The position numbers and the translations under genes were made by a program. From NCBI GenBank assembly GCA_038745535.1, contig JBCDLI010000042.1:1-23640 (forward strand): a stretch of DNA of 23,640 nt, read 5' to 3'. Positions within the stretch are counted from its first letter, which is position 1; each line of letters begins with the position of its first letter. The notes beneath the pieces are model-generated. The model was not told where the DNA came from. It ran no database searches and saw only the letters and a program-made list of their open reading frames with translations. This DNA comes from JBCDLI01 sp038745535 (GTDB lineage Bacteria > Pseudomonadota > Alphaproteobacteria > Rhizobiales > Rhizobiaceae). Shown piece after piece: positions 16,026-23,179 of the stretch.

Positions 16026-17249
16026 TTACACCGCGATGATATTATTATCGGGTCCGTAGGGAAATTTTGTGATGTTTTCAGCTTCGCCATTCTCACCGAT
16101 TACGAGAATGTCGTGCTCTCGGTACCCCCCTGCTCCTGCTTCGCCTTCGGGTATCCAGAGCATCGGCTCCATGGAGATCACCATTCCGGGTTCGAGCACG
16201 GTGTCGATGTCTTCGCGAAGTTCCAAACCCGCCTCGCGACCGTAGTAATGGGATAGAATTCCAAAGGAGTGACCGTAGCCAAAGGAACGATACCGCAGCA
16301 GATTTCCAGTCTCGAAAAGGCGATTGATTTCCGCGCAAATGCCCGAACATGTGGCCCCGGCTTTGATGAGCGAAATGCCAAGTTCGTGTGCTTCGACATT
16401 GGCCTCCCAGATTTTTCGCGAAGCTGCATCCGGCTCACCCAAAAACAGTGTGCGTTCCAGCGCGGTATAGTAGCCGGAAATCATCGGAAACGTGTTGAGT
16501 GATAGAATGTCACCCGCCTCCAGCATCCGGTTTGTCACCGGATTGTGCGCACCATCGGTGTTGAGCCCAGACTGGAACCAGACCCAAGTATCGCGGTATT
16601 CGGCTTCTGGAAAACGCCTGGCGATCTCAGCTTCCATCGCGTTGCGGCCCGCGGCTGCGATTTCGAGTTCAGTTGCACCCACCGCAATTGCATCGCGAAT
16701 TGCAAATCCGCCGATGTCTGCAACTGCTGCGCCATGCTTTATGAGTTCGATTTCTTCGGCGGATTTCACCATGCGCGCGCGCATCGTGTCGCCGCTGATA
16801 TCCTCCGTGGCGACGCCAAGAAAATCCTCCAAATTCTGATGCTGCTGGAGGGTAAGATGATCGGCTTCGATGCCGATGTGCTTTTTGCCGTCAGTCAGCG
16901 AACGCACCGCGCGCCAATAATTATCGCGCTTCCAATCGGTGTAGATGACGTTGTCATCAATGCTGCGCCGCCAAGGCTGGCTTGCATCAATGTTGGCGCT
17001 CACGGTCGTGCAGGCTTCTTGCGTCACAACGCAGCCATAGGGCCTGCCAAACGAGCAATACAGAAAGCCGGAATAATAAGCGATATTGTGCATCGAGGTC
17101 AGAAGGACAGCATCCAGATCGCGAGCGGCCATGATCTGGCGCAACCCGTCCAATCGCCGTTCGTATTCAACAGAGGAGAAAGGAAGCGACACCTTTTGGC
17201 CATCGCGACGGCGGAAGAACTCGGGGCGACCGGAACCTGTGGTACTCAT
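16026..17249 (-). CDS. Creatinase (creatine amidinohydrolase)
   Basis: Hydrolyses creatine to sarcosine and urea. The 407 residues follow Pseudomonas creatinase along the full length, with long matching blocks such as FLYCSFGRPY, SANID..QPWRR, YTDW.RDNY, WFQSG.NTDGAHNPVT, GYYTALERTLFL, GYGHSFG.LSHYYGREAG and GYREHDIL. Residues equivalent to the known active site are visible: His235 (NTDGAH), Glu265 (ALERT), His327 (YGHS) and Glu361 (SMEPM). It has the pita-bread fold of M24 aminopeptidases but lacks the metal-ligand set, as creatinases do. ATG 17249 has GGAGG 6 bases upstream. No sarcosine oxidase, creatininase, urease or transporter for creatine is nearby, so downstream steps must be encoded elsewhere. 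Confidence 0.95.
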   Translation of the reverse strand: MSTTGSGRPEFFRRRDGQKVSLPFSSVEYERRLDGLRQIMAARDLDAVLLTSMHNIAYYSGFLYCSFGRPYGCVVTQEACTTVSANIDASQPWRRSIDDNVIYTDWKRDNYWRAVRSLTDGKKHIGIEADHLTLQQHQNLEDFLGVATEDISGDTMRARMVKSAEEIELIKHGAAVADIGGFAIRDAIAVGATELEIAAAGRNAMEAEIARRFPEAEYRDTWVWFQSGLNTDGAHNPVTNRMLEAGDILSLNTFPMISGYYTALERTLFLGEPDAASRKIWEANVEAHELGISLIKAGATCSGICAEINRLFETGNLLRYRSFGYGHSFGILSHYYGREAGLELREDIDTVLEPGMVISMEPMLWIPEGEAGAGGYREHDILVIGENGEAENITKFPYGPDNNIIAV

Positions 17250-17756
17250 AACTTGCCTCCATCAGCCAATCGCGGGCTCAGCCACTGTGGACCTTGTCTC
17301 TCCGGGCGTTCAGGAGCGAAAATGAGAAGAGGTAGGACGACGCCATCGTCCGGGAGGGAGGCTAATTGCGAGACCTTTAGCGGTCAACTAGATCGGCGCA
17401 CCCAAGGCCACATTGGATGGTCTCGCGTCCAGTTGCTTGAGGAATATCTTCGTCCGCTTAGTGGTGTTGAGGCGAAGGTGAAGGCGGACAGATCGCGTTC
17501 GTTTGAGACCCCGTTTGCGCTTCGCTTGTTTTCGCGGAACAGCAACGACGATCGGCGTGGAAACTTCGATGCAATTTGCACCATCGTGGTCGACGCAGAG
17601 GTATGTTCTGATGTCTTGTGTGTGTCGTTTCGCCATAACGTTAGCACTGCCTTGAGGAGCACAATCGCGCCAAAGCTATCGTCGCGACAATAACGACCTG
17701 TGAGTTGAAAGCCTCAGGATTAATTCAAAAGCGAACGAAACGAGATAGAGCCAGAC
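17250..17756. other. Intergenic stretch without a convincing gene
   Basis: This 507-base gap should hold the creatinase promoter (leftward) and that of the DUF427 gene (rightward). Two overlapping short frames are open: minus 17388-17636 (82 residues, MAKRHTQDIRTYLCV..., basic end) and plus 17322-17693. Neither has a good ribosome binding site or recognisable motif, so I do not call either; the minus one is slightly more protein-like. Confidence 0.5.
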
Positions 17757-18227
17757 ATGAAGCCCATTGAGAACGTAGGGGATTACCCCCGCCCACCGGC
17801 TCTAGAGCGATTTACGGGAAGTTTATCCATCACATTTGGCGGAGTGGTAATCTGCCAATCAAAAAACGCATGGCGCGTGTTGGAAACGTATCACCCGCCG
17901 ACCTACTACATCCCACCAAACGATTTCGGCCATGACGTCCTCAAACCGGCGCCGGGAAATTCGATGTGTGAATGGAAAGGCCAGGCGAAATATTTTGACA
18001 TCGCAGTGGATAGTCATCGCGCGCAACGCGCCGCTTGGGCATATCCAACCCCGACCAAACGGTTTGAACAGATCGCTGGATTTGTAGCGGTCTACGCCGA
18101 GCCAATGGATGCCTGTTACGTTGCTGGCGAAAAAGTTCAGGCGCAGCCGGGTAATTTTTATGGCGGTTGGGTTAACTCGTGGATTACCGGGCCAATCAAG
18201 GGCAGGCCCGGCACGCTCGGATGGTAA
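17757..18227 (+). CDS. DUF427 domain protein
   Basis: A 156-residue soluble protein matching the DUF427 family nearly end to end: GDYPRPP at the start, GGVVICQSKNAWRVLETYHPPTYYIPP, SMCEWKGQAKYFDI, AAWAYPTPT..F..IAGFVAVY, and the QPGNFYGGWVNSWITGPIKG end. The family has a small beta-barrel fold and no agreed biochemical role. The start ATG at 17757 is clear by family length. It appears to be a single-gene transcript. The sequence just downstream contains two adjacent hairpins that could act as its terminator. Confidence 0.9.
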   Translation: MKPIENVGDYPRPPALERFTGSLSITFGGVVICQSKNAWRVLETYHPPTYYIPPNDFGHDVLKPAPGNSMCEWKGQAKYFDIAVDSHRAQRAAWAYPTPTKRFEQIAGFVAVYAEPMDACYVAGEKVQAQPGNFYGGWVNSWITGPIKGRPGTLGW

Positions 18228-18247
18228 AAATAGGCTGTTTGGAGCAA

Positions 18248-18283
18248 TTGCTGCACCGCAGCAAATAAAGTTTCACTTTATTT
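18248..18283. repeat. Two adjacent perfect palindromes
   Basis: TTGCTGC-ACC-GCAGCAA (18248-18264) is followed, sharing two bases, by AAATAAAGT-TTC-ACTTTATTT (18263-18283). Both are perfect with 3-base spacers. They may end the DUF427 transcript or form a regulator binding site; the second is A/T-rich enough to serve as an intrinsic terminator in either direction. Confidence 0.75.
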
Positions 18284-18299
18284 AATCCAAAAGCAGCAT

Positions 18300-18422
18300 G
18301 CGTCGTAACTCCTTTTAACCGGGCAGGTTCCCCCGATCAGCTGGTCCGGTCAGTCTTTGAATGGATCCCGATCACCATTCAAAGTTGCCGCGCTATCCCG
18401 AATAGCGCGGCATTTTTCTTTC
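18300..18422 (+). ncRNA. Candidate small RNA with terminal hairpin
   Basis: The gap between the DUF427 gene and hisG holds a series of stems on the plus strand: CGGG/CCCG around 18320-18335, a perfect 10-base stem CTTTGAATGG/CCATTCAAAG (18355-18384), and a perfect 11-base GC-rich stem at 18386-18412 followed by TTTTTCTTT. Such stacking ending in an intrinsic terminator is the form of many bacterial small RNAs. I do not recognise a known family, and the 5' end is a guess. It could also be a long 3' untranslated region of the DUF427 gene. Confidence 0.4.
18386..18422 (+). terminator. Strong intrinsic terminator
   Basis: TGCCGCGCTAT, loop CCCGA, ATAGCGCGGCA, then a T-rich tail. It ends rightward transcription before the convergent hisG gene, whose stop lies 14 bases further on. 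Confidence 0.88.
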
Positions 18423-18436
18423 TGAATTTGACACAG

Positions 18437-19123
18437 TTACAGAAGCGCTTTGCGGATCTGCGCGAGAATTTCGTTTTCGGGTCGCCGCGCTGATCGAAAC
18501 AGACAGGCTTCAGATTTCATAATCACGCCATCATCCAAAACGCGCAGTTTGTTGGCGCGGATCGTCGATCCCGTTGAAGTGATATCGACGATGATATCGG
18601 CCTGTCCGGCGGCTGGCGCACCTTCGGTCGCGCCAAGGCTTTCAATGATCCGGTAAAGCTGGATGCCGTGCTCACTGGAAAAGAATTTTTGCGTCAGTTG
18701 CCAATATTTGGTGGCAATGCGCAGTCGCCTCCCGTGTGTCGCGCGAAAGCTCGCAGCCAACTCGCCGAGTTCGGCCATCGTATAAACATCCTGCCAAGGA
18801 TCAGGGACGGCGACGACGACATCGGCATGACCAAACCCAAGTTTTGCGACACGTTCCGGTTTTGGATTTGCCGATGGGATTTTTTCGCCCACCAGATCCA
18901 TGCCGGTTATCCCGGCGTCCACCGTGCCGAGATCCAATTCGCGTGCAATTTCAGATGCGGATAGAAACGCAATTTCGATTTCGGGGCGGCCTGCGACATG
19001 GGTTTGATAGGTTCGATCATCCTTTGGCACGATGACCGGGAACCCTGCAGACGCCATTACGTAAAGAGACTTCTCCCGAAGACGGCCCTTTGATGGGACT
19101 GCGATAATACATGCCACCGTCAT
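18437..19123 (-). CDS. hisG: ATP phosphoribosyltransferase, short form
   Basis: Catalyses the first step of histidine biosynthesis, joining ATP and PRPP. The 228-residue length is that of the short HisG(S) form, which lacks the C-terminal regulatory domain and works in a hetero-complex with HisZ. Visible are IAVPSKGRLREKSL at the N-terminus, DAGITGMDLVGE, and the PRPP loop region DIIVDITSTGSTIRANKL. ATG 19123 overlaps the hisZ stop by 4 bases (ATGA), so the two subunits are translationally coupled. It ends close to the terminator of the opposite strand. Confidence 0.96.
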   Translation of the reverse strand: MTVACIIAVPSKGRLREKSLYVMASAGFPVIVPKDDRTYQTHVAGRPEIEIAFLSASEIARELDLGTVDAGITGMDLVGEKIPSANPKPERVAKLGFGHADVVVAVPDPWQDVYTMAELGELAASFRATHGRRLRIATKYWQLTQKFFSSEHGIQLYRIIESLGATEGAPAAGQADIIVDITSTGSTIRANKLRVLDDGVIMKSEACLFRSARRPENEILAQIRKALL

Positions 19124-20217
19124 TGCGCGTCACCGTTCGAACTTGGCCGCGCGCGGTCCAGCCAAATGGAAAAACCGACCGCGGGAACAGGCTTTTCGTC
19201 GCCCAGCATTTCTAACAAATGATCATACCGGCCACCGCCGATAATGACTTCCTCGCCATCGTTTAGAGCTTCGAACACAAAGCCCGTATAATAATCGAGT
19301 GGGCGTCCAAACGCGGCATCAAACTGAATTCTGGTGAGATCAAGGCCCTGGCTATCGAATGCCTCCACCCGTTTCTGGAAGTTTTCCAACGCTTGTTTGG
19401 GCACCATTCCCATCGCCCCGCGCGCTTGGCTGCATGGAAGCTTAATCGTCAGAAAGTCACCTATGACCCGCGCTTGAGACCCGCTCATTCGATGATCGCC
19501 AACCGTCTGTTGATCGAGAATTCGCTCCGCGATTTCGAGGGCAGTACGGCCGTCGCTCTCTGATAAACCTGCTTTGCTCATGCGTTCAGAGATGGCTTTT
19601 CGAAGCGCCTCGGCCCCGCTGGCGAAAGCGTTTTGCAAATCATCAGGAAGCGATCGAGCCGGTTTTGGGTCAACCAGTCGCGCCAGCGTTGCTTTCATTT
19701 TCTGGGGATCCCCAAACGCGGAGATAAGCGATTGACGACAAACCGCATCCAAATCGAGATCATCTAAAATCGCTTCGAAGACAGCCTGGTCGCCAATGCG
19801 AATTGGACCTGAGTAGTCCGGGTTTATCTTTCGCAAAAGCGTCAGAGACTCTGCAAGCGAGCGGGCGTCTGATTCACTTCTGTCTTCATCGCCTATGTCT
19901 TCAATGCCAGCCTGAATAAACTCCGACCCGCCGTGACGGCGCTGACGAAAGACGGCGCCCACATAGGCATATCGCGTCGCGTCTTTGGCACTCTCAAAAT
20001 GACGCAAACAGACGGGAATGGTGAATTCAGGACGCAAACACATCAGCGTCCCGGCATCATCGGATGTCATGAAGATACGCCGCCGAAGGTCTTCGCCGGC
20101 AGTATCCAGAAATGGATCAGCTGGCTGTAAAATCGGTAAATCAACCAAATCACAGCCGAGATCGGTCAACGCGCTTTCCAGTTCAGCGCGAGCTGAAAAT
20201 GGCCAATCCTGTTTCAT
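19120..20217 (-). CDS. hisZ: ATP phosphoribosyltransferase regulatory subunit HisZ
   Basis: A 365-residue paralogue of the histidyl-tRNA synthetase catalytic core with no charging activity, needed to activate and feedback-regulate short HisG. It shows LRPEFTIPVCLRH, the class II motif-2-like FRQRRHGGSEFIQAGIEDIG, and GRPLDYYTGFVFEAL and GGGRYDHLLEMLG. ATG 20217 is preceded by no clear ribosome binding site. In many rhizobia hisS is just upstream; here the upstream gene is an outer-membrane protein instead. The hisZ-hisG pair therefore needs its own promoter in the 104-base gap or read-through. Confidence 0.94.
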   Translation of the reverse strand: MKQDWPFSARAELESALTDLGCDLVDLPILQPADPFLDTAGEDLRRRIFMTSDDAGTLMCLRPEFTIPVCLRHFESAKDATRYAYVGAVFRQRRHGGSEFIQAGIEDIGDEDRSESDARSLAESLTLLRKINPDYSGPIRIGDQAVFEAILDDLDLDAVCRQSLISAFGDPQKMKATLARLVDPKPARSLPDDLQNAFASGAEALRKAISERMSKAGLSESDGRTALEIAERILDQQTVGDHRMSGSQARVIGDFLTIKLPCSQARGAMGMVPKQALENFQKRVEAFDSQGLDLTRIQFDAAFGRPLDYYTGFVFEALNDGEEVIIGGGRYDHLLEMLGDEKPVPAVGFSIWLDRARPSSNGDAQ

Positions 20218-20248
20218 GGTGCGATGCCGAGCTCAAAAATCCGGTTTA

Positions 20249-20271
20249 GCGTCGATCCCCCCGACCGACGC
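20249..20271 (-). terminator. Weak hairpin after the outer-membrane gene
   Basis: GCGTCG and CGACGC are separated by 11 bases, about 50 bases after the stop of the outer-membrane gene; a run of five T follows at some distance. It is a possible terminator that would separate that gene from hisZ-hisG. Confidence 0.3.
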
Positions 20272-20321
20272 CTCGGCTCCTAGATCATTTGAAACGGGAA
20301 AGCATCAGAAAATCAGCGCTT

Positions 20322-21053
20322 CTAGAAGCTGTAACGAATACCAAATGACAACTGATGTTGATCGAGATCAACGTCTGTTTCTGTTCCGTCCACTGCGGTC
20401 AGTTCAACGTCAGACACACTAAAATAACGATAGCCCAGTTCCAGACCGATCTTGTCCGTGACATCGATCAAGCTCCCGAAGCCGATCTGATAGGCAAAGG
20501 CGGTGTCACTATCGTCCATTGCAGTCACCGAGCCTGGTCCGAGCGGACCCACCGCAGCTGCAAGTTCAACACCGTGATTTTCAAATTCAACGTCTGCAAT
20601 GCCAAGACCGGCGGATACGTAAGGTGTGAAGATGGTACCAGTGTCGACCATCAGTGAGCCGTTTATGAGGCCGTAAGTGAACTTCGTCGTACCGAAAGCA
20701 TTGTCGCCGGAAAGAGTTGTATCGATTGCCGTCAGCGTATGTGCGTCGATGTCTTGTTCGCCCGCTCCGACTTCAAGTTCGGCGGCGAAGCTGTTGTTAA
20801 AGCGATAGCCCACTGCGAGTGAGCCAGCAATACCGGGGTCATCATATCCATTGACGATATCTGTCGCGACGACAGAAAGGCCAAATGCGGTGTCATCAGT
20901 AAAGGCTCCCGAAATGCGGGCGGCGATGTATGCGCCTGACTTCTCTTCTGAGACGCTTAGTTCCGGCGCTTCGATCACCAGATCGTCTGCCGCAAACCCT
21001 GATACGGTGGTGAGACCAAGAACGGCAACCGATGCCGCCACAATCTTTTTCAT
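20322..21053 (-). CDS. Outer-membrane beta-barrel protein
   Basis: A 243-residue protein with a Sec signal peptide (MKKIVAASVAVLGLTT..., cleavage likely after GFA or FAA near 21-22). The rest alternates short hydrophobic strands with Gly/Asp-rich turns (GAYIAARISGAF, AGSLAVGYRFNNSFAAELEVG, FTPYVSAGLGIADVEF, IGLELGYRYFS), ending HQLSFGIRYSF with a terminal Phe, the signal used by the BAM complex. This is the layout of small 8-strand OmpA/Opa-like porins of Rhizobiales (Omp25/RopB type), but I cannot assign one. AAGGG lies 8 bases before ATG 21053. Role may be envelope integrity. Confidence 0.85.
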   Translation of the reverse strand: MKKIVAASVAVLGLTTVSGFAADDLVIEAPELSVSEEKSGAYIAARISGAFTDDTAFGLSVVATDIVNGYDDPGIAGSLAVGYRFNNSFAAELEVGAGEQDIDAHTLTAIDTTLSGDNAFGTTKFTYGLINGSLMVDTGTIFTPYVSAGLGIADVEFENHGVELAAAVGPLGPGSVTAMDDSDTAFAYQIGFGSLIDVTDKIGLELGYRYFSVSDVELTAVDGTETDVDLDQHQLSFGIRYSF

Positions 21054-21147
21054 AACTAACCCTTACGCTGAACACGAACGACATGCGTTCTTCGCGCTTA
21101 TGGTTAATCAACAGGGTTAATCTGCCGTAAATGCCACCTGAAACACA

Positions 21148-21174
21148 AAAGGCGCCGCACAGCGCGACGCCTTT
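21148..21174 (-). terminator. Terminator of the L,D-transpeptidase gene
   Basis: On the minus strand AAAGGCG/CGCCTTT with an inner CGC/GCG pair and a five-base loop, followed by TGTGTTT. It begins 29 bases after the transpeptidase stop. Confidence 0.8.
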
Positions 21175-21202
21175 CTTCACACGGTTTCAGAGGTTTAGTG
21201 TG

Positions 21203-21976
21203 TTAGAGGACGACAACCCTCGTTCCAACACCGACACGCGTATAGAGGTCTGTCACGTCCTCATTTCGCATTCGAATGCAACCGGAGGAAACAGCCTGGC
21301 CAATTGTCCAAGGCTGATTGGTGCCATGAATGCGATAAAGCGATGTGCCGAGATAGAGTGCTCGAGCGCCAAGCGGATTGTCCGGACCGCCTGCCATGTA
21401 GCTTGGAAGCGTGCGCCCTTGCTCTCGTTTGACGCGTTGGATCATAGATTGAGGCGGACGCCATGACGGCCATTCGGCTTTGCGCGTGATGTTCTTCGTG
21501 CCGCGCCATTCAAAGCCTGCTTTGCCAACGCCAACGCCGTAGCGCATTGCACGGTTGCCCTCCATGACAAGGTAGAGGAAGCGATCACGCGTTGAAATCA
21601 CGATTGTGCCCGGTGACGCTTTGCCGTTGTAACTCACCATCTGCGGCAGATACATAGGATCAAGACCGCGTGTTGCTGGCTTTGCGCGTTGTTGTTGCTG
21701 TTGCAGCCGCGCGAGTTGCTGCTGCTTTAATTGCTCTTGCGAGACGATGCGCCGAAGCGGCTGGCGCTCGCGACGGACCACCACCCGGCGTTCTGCGGTT
21801 TGTACACGTGGCACCGCGATCTGCCTTTGCGGCTGCAGTTGCATGACCCACGGCTTGGTCAGGTTTGGGCTAAGCTTGACAGGCGGAGGCGTTGCATAGC
21901 GATCGTTTGCATGCACAGTCGTTGCAGCTCCTGCAATGGCCGCGACGAACGCGATCTTCTTGGAAAATTTGCGCAT
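21203..21976 (-). CDS. L,D-transpeptidase (YkuD/ErfK family)
   Basis: A 257-residue secreted enzyme that crosslinks peptidoglycan (3-3 links) or attaches proteins to it in the periplasm. It has a signal peptide to about residue 23, a basic Q-rich linker (80-97, with runs of Gln), and the YkuD domain from about 123 to the end. The signature HGTN (217-220) and SSGCIRM (230-236, nucleophile Cys233) is intact. The Q-rich, Arg-rich linker could hold the domain away from the membrane. Most Rhizobiales have many such paralogues. The gene has its own terminator, and ATG 21976 follows a GAGAG stretch. Confidence 0.92.
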   Translation of the reverse strand: MRKFSKKIAFVAAIAGAATTVHANDRYATPPPVKLSPNLTKPWVMQLQPQRQIAVPRVQTAERRVVVRRERQPLRRIVSQEQLKQQQLARLQQQQQRAKPATRGLDPMYLPQMVSYNGKASPGTIVISTRDRFLYLVMEGNRAMRYGVGVGKAGFEWRGTKNITRKAEWPSWRPPQSMIQRVKREQGRTLPSYMAGGPDNPLGARALYLGTSLYRIHGTNQPWTIGQAVSSGCIRMRNEDVTDLYTRVGVGTRVVVL

Positions 21977-22110
21977 CGGTTAACTCTCAACAATTTCACC
22001 GGGCAGCGATGTTGCGCGTGGCAATTCTCGCCCGACATGATCATGCAGGCTTCGCCAATCGAAATTATGAATCAATTTCAGTTAATTACCGCGATTGTCG
22101 TAAAGCTTCT

Positions 22111-22126
22111 GACAGGGTTACCTGTC
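22111..22126. repeat. Perfect palindrome upstream of tag
   Basis: GACAGG-GTTA-CCTGTC, 6-base arms, 48 bases before the tag ATG. It may be an operator for an unidentified regulator or simply a hairpin in the leader. Confidence 0.5.
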
Positions 22127-22174
22127 GGTTCACGGACGTGGTGAAGCGAAAGAAAAGAAGCGTGGTTAAGGCAA

Positions 22175-22804
22175 ATGGTTAACGGTTTGATCGTCGGCGA
22201 AGACGGCGTGGCGAGATGCTGGTGGCACGACAATAAGCCTGACTACCTTGCCTACCACGATACCGAATGGGGGTTTCCAGTCGATGATGACATCCGCCTG
22301 TTTGAGAAGATTTGCCTCGAAGGATTTCAGTCCGGTTTGTCATGGCTAACAATCCTCAGGAAACGCGAGAATTTTCGAGCCGCATTTGACGACTTCGATT
22401 TTGAAAAGGTCGCAGAGTACGATGATGTTGACGTAGAACGCTTGGTTGCTGACGCTGGCATTGTTCGCCATCGCGGCAAGATCGTTAGCACCATCAACAA
22501 CGCAAAACGCGCATTGGAATTGAGAAGCGAATTCGGTTCGCTGGCAGCTTACTTCTGGCAATTTGAGCCAAAGCCCGAGCATAGACCACAAGTCGTGACC
22601 TATGATTGGGCGATGGCAAATCCCACGACGGAGCAATCAAAAGCTCTCTCAAAGGATCTAAAGAAACGAGGTTGGAGCTTCGTTGGGCCGACCACAGTCT
22701 ACGCATTCATGCAGGCCATGGGTCTCGTGAACGATCACCTAGAAGGTTGCGCAATTCGGCCGAAGGCGGAGGAGGCACGACATGGCTTCAAGCGACCGGT
22801 TTGA
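22175..22804 (+). CDS. tag: DNA-3-methyladenine glycosylase I
   Basis: Removes 3-methyladenine from alkylated DNA (base excision repair). The 209-residue protein has the four zinc ligands typical of Tag: Cys15 (ARCWWHD), His28 (AYHDTEWG), His188 and Cys192 (VNDHLEGC). The catalytic region FEKICLEGFQSGLSWLTIL, with Glu49 equivalent to Glu38 of E. coli, and the YAFMQAMGLVNDH end are intact. ATG 22175 was kept; no strong binding site precedes it. The last 23 bases overlap the start of the DUF3253 gene, so both are probably cotranscribed. Confidence 0.95.
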   Translation: MVNGLIVGEDGVARCWWHDNKPDYLAYHDTEWGFPVDDDIRLFEKICLEGFQSGLSWLTILRKRENFRAAFDDFDFEKVAEYDDVDVERLVADAGIVRHRGKIVSTINNAKRALELRSEFGSLAAYFWQFEPKPEHRPQVVTYDWAMANPTTEQSKALSKDLKKRGWSFVGPTTVYAFMQAMGLVNDHLEGCAIRPKAEEARHGFKRPV

Positions 22805-23066
22805 TGAATTGAGGGCAGATATCAGGAGCGAAATCATTCGTCGCGTTTTAGAACGCGGGGCTGGCAAAACCATCTGCCCTTCTGAAGTCGCGCGTGCGCT
22901 ATCGCCTGTCGAAGCCGAATGGCGGTCAATGATGCCCGCCGTTCGAGAAGAAGCGGCAAAGCTTCAAATCGAAGGCGAAATCGAGGTGACCCAAAAAGGC
23001 CTCGCGGTTTCGGTTCCTGAAGCAAAAGGACCGATCCGGTTGGGCCTACCAAAAGCTATGATTTAA
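22782..23066 (+). CDS. DUF3253 domain protein
   Basis: A 94-residue basic protein matching the DUF3253 (S-adenosylmethionine tRNA ribosyltransferase-like name in some databases) pattern: an N-terminal helix, GKTICPSEVARAL, EWRSMMPAVREEAAKL, and EVTQKGLAV...GPIRLGLP. It looks like a small winged-helix protein. AGGAGG 8 bases before ATG 22782 gives a strong binding site, located within the end of tag, so the genes are coupled. A link to alkylation repair is only suggested by the overlap. Confidence 0.85.
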   Translation: MASSDRFDELRADIRSEIIRRVLERGAGKTICPSEVARALSPVEAEWRSMMPAVREEAAKLQIEGEIEVTQKGLAVSVPEAKGPIRLGLPKAMI

Positions 23067-23179
23067 TTCAAAGTGATTTGGTGCCGTCGACGCATGAAGC
23101 TACTCTGTCTATTGGAAGGGAATTGTTGAACGCGCATTGTTGGCCGCCCGGTCGATGCCTGCGCAAAATGGAGGCGCAC

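Noticed and set aside
16545..17693. A 382-codon open frame on the plus strand
   Set aside because: It lies mostly antisense to the certain creatinase gene; the sequence has no motif and codon pattern follows the complementary gene.
20318..20329. Perfect palindrome GCTTCTAGAAGC at the outer-membrane gene stop
   Set aside because: It is made of the last Ser-Phe codons and TAG; probably coincidence.
21100..21120. Possible CtrA site upstream of the outer-membrane gene (TTAACCAT with a second TTAA)
   Set aside because: The two TTAA blocks are 9 bases apart, not the 7 of the consensus. A TTAACCAT half-site also occurs near 1328-1335, but half-sites are expected by chance.
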